DNA from: Nageia nagi
Taxonomy: Eukaryota; Pinophyta
Assembly (NCBI GenBank): GCA_050084985.1
Contig: JBITNC010000002.1
Location: 18,042,001 to 18,106,000 of the forward strand
Direction of reading: 5' to 3'
Length of the DNA: 64,000 nt
The notes under the pieces were generated by a model, which made no database searches, was not told the DNA's origin, and saw nothing but the letters and a program-made list of their open reading frames with translations. Positions 59,290-64,000 of the stretch are shown here, piece after piece (position 1 is the stretch's first letter; every line of letters starts with the position of its first letter). A program made the position numbers and the translations under genes.

Positions 59290-62200
59290 GGGCCTTGGGG
59301 ACTCATCAATATGTGCAGTCCGGGATTCTAGCCCTTTTACTAATCAATCGGTTGCCACTACTAGTAGTACTAGTACCAGTACCATGTACTCCACTAATAG
59401 TTGTAGTAGGAGATTAAGAGTGAGAAGGTGGTCTCGTAGCGATAGGAGCACTACGAGGAGGCAATCCTATACTACTATAACTGCCACCAACACTCTTGCA
59501 GGGCTTTTGCCTAATCCTCTAGTACTGAATGAGTGGTTCATCATCGTCAGGCTCACTTTCCATGTCTCAGTAAACCCGACGCTCATAAACCTGGTGAGGT
59601 CCAACACCATGATCAATCTCCACAAGAGGAAATGGATCAAAATGTTGATGCTCCTCCTCCTCCCTCTCCTCATCTACTGCATGCTCCTCCTCCTCGCCCT
59701 CATTTGCAAGTTCATCTATCTCTTGCTCCATGTCAAGTCATTCTTATTGAAACGCTTCATGTAACTCCTCCTCTGGATCTGCCACTACATCCACTGGAGG
59801 TGCATCACTTTCAAAAAAACAAAAAAAAAAGTCAACAAATACACTTTTATAGGACCTATCAAGATATTTTAAAAATCACATGTAGCAGGTGCTAGGTGAA
59901 TCGTGAGAGTAAAAACGAAGAAGATAACCTGTATGAGGGATTAATGGTAGTCAAGTTAATGGGTTCATCCTCATCCTTCTTTTGCAGTTGCCTCACATAC
60001 AATCGTAGGTTGACATAAATGTACACAATATCATTCAAGCGTTGTGTTGTCAACCTATTAACATAAAAAAAATGAGATAATGAGAAATTGAGAATTGAGA
60101 GTAAAAACGAAGAAGATAACCTGTATGAGGGATCAATGGTAGTCAAGTTAATGGGTTCATCCTCATCCTTCTTTTGCAGTTGCCTCACATACAATCGTAG
60201 GTTGACATAAATGTACACAATATCATTCAAGCGTTGTGTTGTCAACCTATTAACATAAAAAAAATGAGATAATGAGAAATTGAGAATTGAGAGTGAAGTA
60301 AGAAATTACCATTGCATTTTGAAAGTTGAAAAGAATCGCAATTGAAATGAATCAAATTACTAACCTGTTGCACTTCTTGGAGTGAATTTTTTCAAAAGCA
60401 CTCCAATTGTGCTCACATCTTGAAGTGCTACACGTTTGACTAAGGATGTAGAATGCAAATCTTTGCAACTCAGGTGTTTCACCTCCAAAATTCGCCCACC
60501 ACAACTCTAAAAAATGTAGTAATATCAAATTAGAAAACATTAAATATTTAAAATTTTAAATGCCTAAATGTATTAACTTAAAACCTAAAAAGTTAAAAGT
60601 AATGCATGAACTTTGAATTTTTCTCACCTAGAGCAATCGTGAAACGTGCCTCTCTAGTGGATTGATACCCAAAGAGGCCTTAAGAGTGCTTGTATAATTC
60701 AAGCTCCTTGAAGATTTTGGATTGAGTGGTGGGATTTTGAATAATGCTAGCTACACATTTTGTAAGGCCCAAGTTAGCATGAGTACCAGTCTTGTATTTT
60801 GAGTTTGGTGCAAAATACAAGATAGGGTTCAAGATGGCCTTTGCTCCATGAATAGGGCGATACAACATATTCCATCATTGTTCATCAGTGAGATCCCAAA
60901 ACGTCATGTGCTTGTTACCAATCTCATTATCCTCATTAGGGTGGTCAATATAATAATGCATTATGGCCTCCTTGGCCCTAGCCATAGCCTCATACAAACA
61001 GCCCATAGGGGGCTTGTCACTATCAACCAGTCGAAGTATTTGTACAAGTGGTGCTGTCACGTAACAAATCTCTTTGAGCGTCACCCAAAAATCATCCTTG
61101 GATATCAATGAAGACACGACCAAACCCTCTGGCCTTGTGCTTATGGTTGTATCACTCTACTCTCTAGAAATAAACATGGAACGCAACTCATACATGTTCC
61201 AAAATATCGACTGAAGGCTGATGAAATTGGAGGCAAAACAAGTAACTCCTAGGCGCAACAAGTCCTTATCGTTGGTGTACCTCCTCATCATATTAAGAAT
61301 AATGGTTTTATTATAAATATGCTTGGTAACACAAGATAAGAAATTAAGAATCAATATAGTCTAAGAGTAAGAATATAAGATAACAAAAAAATACGATAAG
61401 ATAAAACAAGATAAGATAGATGTACTTTGTGATTGTCCTTGCTTGGTCAACGACCGCTTTTACCTAAGCCATTTTTCCTATGTCCTCCAGAAGAAGATCA
61501 ATGCAATGACAAGCACATGGAGTCCAGTACAAGGAGGGATACATATTCATGAGTTTGGTACTTGCTGCAACATAACTAAAAGCATTGTCTGTGACCACCT
61601 GAACAACATGCTTAGGCCTCACCTCCCTCACAAACTGATCCAATAAGTCACATAACAAGTTTGCATCCTTTGCTTTATCGGATGCATCAATGGATTTCTT
61701 GAATATTGTGCCATATTTGGAGTATACCAAAAAATTAATCAAGCTTCTACTCTTATTATCCGACCATCCATCAGATAATATTGTGCAACCCGATAACTTC
61801 CAAAATTCTTCAATATCAACCACTCTAAAACAATAAAACAAAACTAAAATAAATTATAAAACAACTAAATAAAAAAACGATTAAAAAATGTGATTCATAT
61901 TATTTATTGAAATTTGATCTTACTAATTTACTATTTAGTAATTTACAATTTTACATACCTTTCACATACTTCTTGCTTGAGATCCTTTATGAGAGACCCT
62001 TGCATTTCTGCATGAGTAGGCCCACATACCCAGGTCCAGTGTTAGCCACTGCATTGATTGCTGGTTGCCAAAATATACTCCTAGTAATGTGGATCAGAAC
62101 TCCATAATAGATCAATTTTGCCAACATCAAATTAACTTCTTTCTTCTCCTTCTTCAACATACTGATAATGGTTGGTTGGGATCCAGGAGTTGTCCAGGGT

Positions 62201-62592
62201 TGAAAGTAGATGGATTCCAACCCCTCCAGGGACTTCACTTCCACTAGGTCTACTTGCATTTCCACTTGCACCTACACTTGGATTGGAAACATGTCCACTT
62301 GCAGTAGAACAACTCATCCCTTCTAGCTCCATTTGAATTGCTTGTTTCCTCTTTTTTTTTTTTTTTCAATAATAGAATCCAAGGCTCTAATTGCATCCAA
62401 GGCAAGATCTGGAGTTGCATTTGGACAACTCTCCACATTGCTCCTTGGTCTCTCGAAAAGATACCCTTTGAACCTTGTAATTATTCTCCGGATAGACTTG
62501 TCATATAGATTGCACCTAAAATATGTAGAATTGCCTCGAACCCCCTCAATTGGAGTCACATATTGCCAAAATCTGTCCAACTCTTTTGGCAT
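59290..62592 (-). pseudogene. hAT-family transposase (BED finger, DUF659-type core, hATC), decayed
   Basis: In order on the minus strand: BED-like finger (62592-62400, DRFWQYVTPIEGVRGNSTYF, cysteines partly lost); N-region with NTGPGYVG (62040); core GCTILSDGWSDNKSRSLINF, VVQVVTDNAFSYVAA and WTPCACHCIDLLLEDIGK (61790-61470), carrying the catalytic Asp residues; then RLGVTCFASNFISLQSI (61260) and further core to 60670; dimerisation domain ELQRFAFYILSQTCSTSRCE with HNWSAFEKIHSKK (60480-60370) and LNDIVYIYVNLRL; acidic Glu-rich C-tail to about 59500. At least four in-frame stops (after GKMA, FISRE, TDEQ and LYKHS) make it inactive. Confidence 0.9.
59905..60288. repeat. 192-bp tandem duplication covering a transposase exon
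   Basis: Units 59905-60096 and 60097-60288 are nearly identical (ggattaatgg vs ggatcaatgg). Each holds the hATC-end exon reading TQRLNDIVYIYVNLRLYVRQ on the minus strand plus its intron borders. Only one copy belongs in the original gene. Confidence 0.92.
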
Positions 62593-63206
62593 CTTGGAAT
62601 TTGGAAAACCTCCCTCAAGTTCTACAATGCTCCCCTCTAGCTCCTCTCTCTTTCAGTCTCCTAGGCCTTGCAATGAGAAAATGAGGGGAAAAATGATTTT
62701 TGGCCCTTTATTTCTTCTCCCCAGCTACCTAGCCTCCTCTAGTGTTTTCACGACGTTTTTTTCGTCTTTTAACCGTTTAAACGTCTAAACGCCAAATACA
62801 CGTTTTTTACATTTTTCTCTACAAAATTTGTGGTGTGACTCTATCATGTTGCATTTTTTTTTTATCAAGAATACACATCTTTTCAAGGAAAAAACAACAT
62901 ATTTTGGTGTAAAAATGATGGTTATGTAGGAGGGTTAAGTGAAATTCAGAACGCATTTTTTTGGCATTTTTGATGTTTATACGATGTATTTTAGACAAAA
63001 AAATGTGTATTATCCCCTTTTCAAAATTCGCTTGGGACTCACGTTTTTTCAACATCTTCAACATTTTTTAAGCGTTTAAACAAGCGTATTTTGGTCATAA
63101 AAAATAGCGTATTTTTCATTTTTTTGAGGAAAATATGGAAAAGTTGAAAAAACATAAACATCATTTTTTGCGTTTAAACAACGTTTTTTTATTCTATGGT
63201 GCAGAT

Positions 63207-64000
63207 AGCCAATCCTCAATTGGACAATGATAATGAACAATACCAATCCATCAATAGGATTGTGCTTTGTCAAAGATATGTAGTCTTCTATGTATGCTCT
63301 TTCTCTTTTAAAATTTGTTGAATATGAAATTTGGAATTCCAAGCCATTCTCATGATTTATGGGTTGGAAACCTAAGATGTGCAAAACAACTAGGTCTTGA
63401 AACCTTGTTTTGGTTAAAATTTGTATGGAAGCACTTTAAAATTTTCCAAAACTTTCAAAAGTTATTGTGGGCATTTTCCACGAAAATATCTCAAGATCCC
63501 ATAAAGCCAATAAGAAGTTGATTTGGAGATTGTTCCCTATATTTTGTTTGTCATGCTTGTTTTCATGGAAACCTTGGAAGACATGTGAAGAAGCATAGAG
63601 ATCAAAGAGTACATCAAATTCATCGTTTTTCTTTTATAAGATCCTCTTCTAGTGGATATTCTTCTATCAATCCTATCTCTTCATTTTTTTTATTGATAAA
63701 TATTTCAATTTTTATTTGGCCAATTTTTGATTCTCTTTCCACTTATCTAAGACCCCTTTTTCTTTTTGATCTTTCGAAAGTTATTGCTTGTCTTCTTTCT
63801 TCCCTTAATTTTTTTTCATTTTTTGATCATATTCTTTTCATTTCTATGCAATTCCTTTTTTGTTTGCCATTTTATGTTTTTCTTCATTGTTTATTTTCTT
63901 GTTTTCCTATATATATGCCTTAGGATAATGTCATTTCATAATCATCACTTCTTTTTGAAATGTAGTTTATCATATTAATGATTTTTTTTTGTTCTATTTG
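63207..64000. other. AT-rich DNA to the right edge; no gene recognised
   Basis: Frames at 63585-63978 are Phe/Ser/Leu-rich, as expected of poly-pyrimidine DNA (many ttttctt runs), and are not supported as genes. There is no TE protein match. Confidence 0.45.

Larger units (their letters stand above)
58711..63198 (-). mobile_element. hAT transposon with decayed transposase
   Basis: Perfect 17-bp terminal inverted repeats CATAGAATAAAAAAACG (58711-58727) and its complement (63182-63198). Flanking 8-bp duplications are ctgcagat (58703-58710) and gtgcagat (63199-63206), one mismatch. Both ends carry many aaatacg / cgtttaaac motifs. The 4.5-kb interior encodes a hAT transposase on the minus strand, broken by stops. 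Confidence 0.92.

Noticed and set aside
59276-59895. Plus-strand 162- and 120-codon frames with Leu-rich and Pro/His-rich runs
   Set aside because: They are antisense to the acidic Glu-rich C-tail of the hAT transposase; gaggag repeats create open frames on both strands.
63585-63978. Phe/Leu-rich plus-strand frames as membrane proteins
   Set aside because: Composition is that of pyrimidine-rich, T-rich DNA; no homologous motif, no start context and overlapping frames of the same type.

Overview
The window is nuclear DNA of a seed plant, most probably a gymnosperm: it is AT-rich and crowded with old, nested transposable elements (TEs), and it carries one intact 219-codon gene stretched over 23 kb by 3 to 11 kb introns full of retrotransposons. 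No bacterial, organellar or viral replicon is present. The species is inferred from gene and TE style, not from a marker gene.

Layout. 1-2.9 kb: first exon and promoter side of an unrecognised minus-strand gene that runs off the left edge, with a three-copy repeat in its first intron. 3.06-3.34 kb: a SINE-like retroposon. 3.3-8.3 kb: TE debris. 8.36-16.10 kb: a large CACTA (En/Spm-type) element with a decayed multi-exon minus-strand gene, a Ty3 protease scrap and an interstitial telomere-like tract. 15.81-24.05 kb: an 880-bp tandem duplication whose second copy was split by a Ty1/copia element (16.86-21.67 kb) and by a small CACTA element (22.07-23.64 kb) that carries PPR gene fragments and a solo LTR. 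24.8-25.3 kb: a degenerate tandem repeat. About 26.3-33.15 kb: an L1-type LINE on the minus strand, split inside its reverse transcriptase by a second copy of the same copia family (27.03-29.85 kb). 33.18-56.62 kb: a seven-exon HD-domain phosphohydrolase gene on the plus strand; intron 4 holds a minus-strand copia remnant, a Ty3 gag fragment and a complete copia element (36.75-42.20 kb) that is itself interrupted by a hAT MITE; intron 5 holds an LTR with primer-binding site; intron 6 holds a plant-mobile-domain scrap, a copia RNase H end and a retrocopy with a poly-A tail. 58.71-63.20 kb: a hAT element with a decayed transposase. 63.2-64 kb: nothing recognised.

The only gene I can show to be intact is the HD-domain gene, whose seven exons join in frame with GT-AG borders at every junction. 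Everything else recognisable is TE-derived or incomplete. The most unusual observation is that both structured copies of one copia family share an abnormal architecture: directly oriented LTRs enclosing an inverted duplication of whatever internal segment was kept (protease in one, RNase H in the other). The 880-bp tandem duplication acts as a natural control, because its uninterrupted copy shows the empty target site of two insertions.
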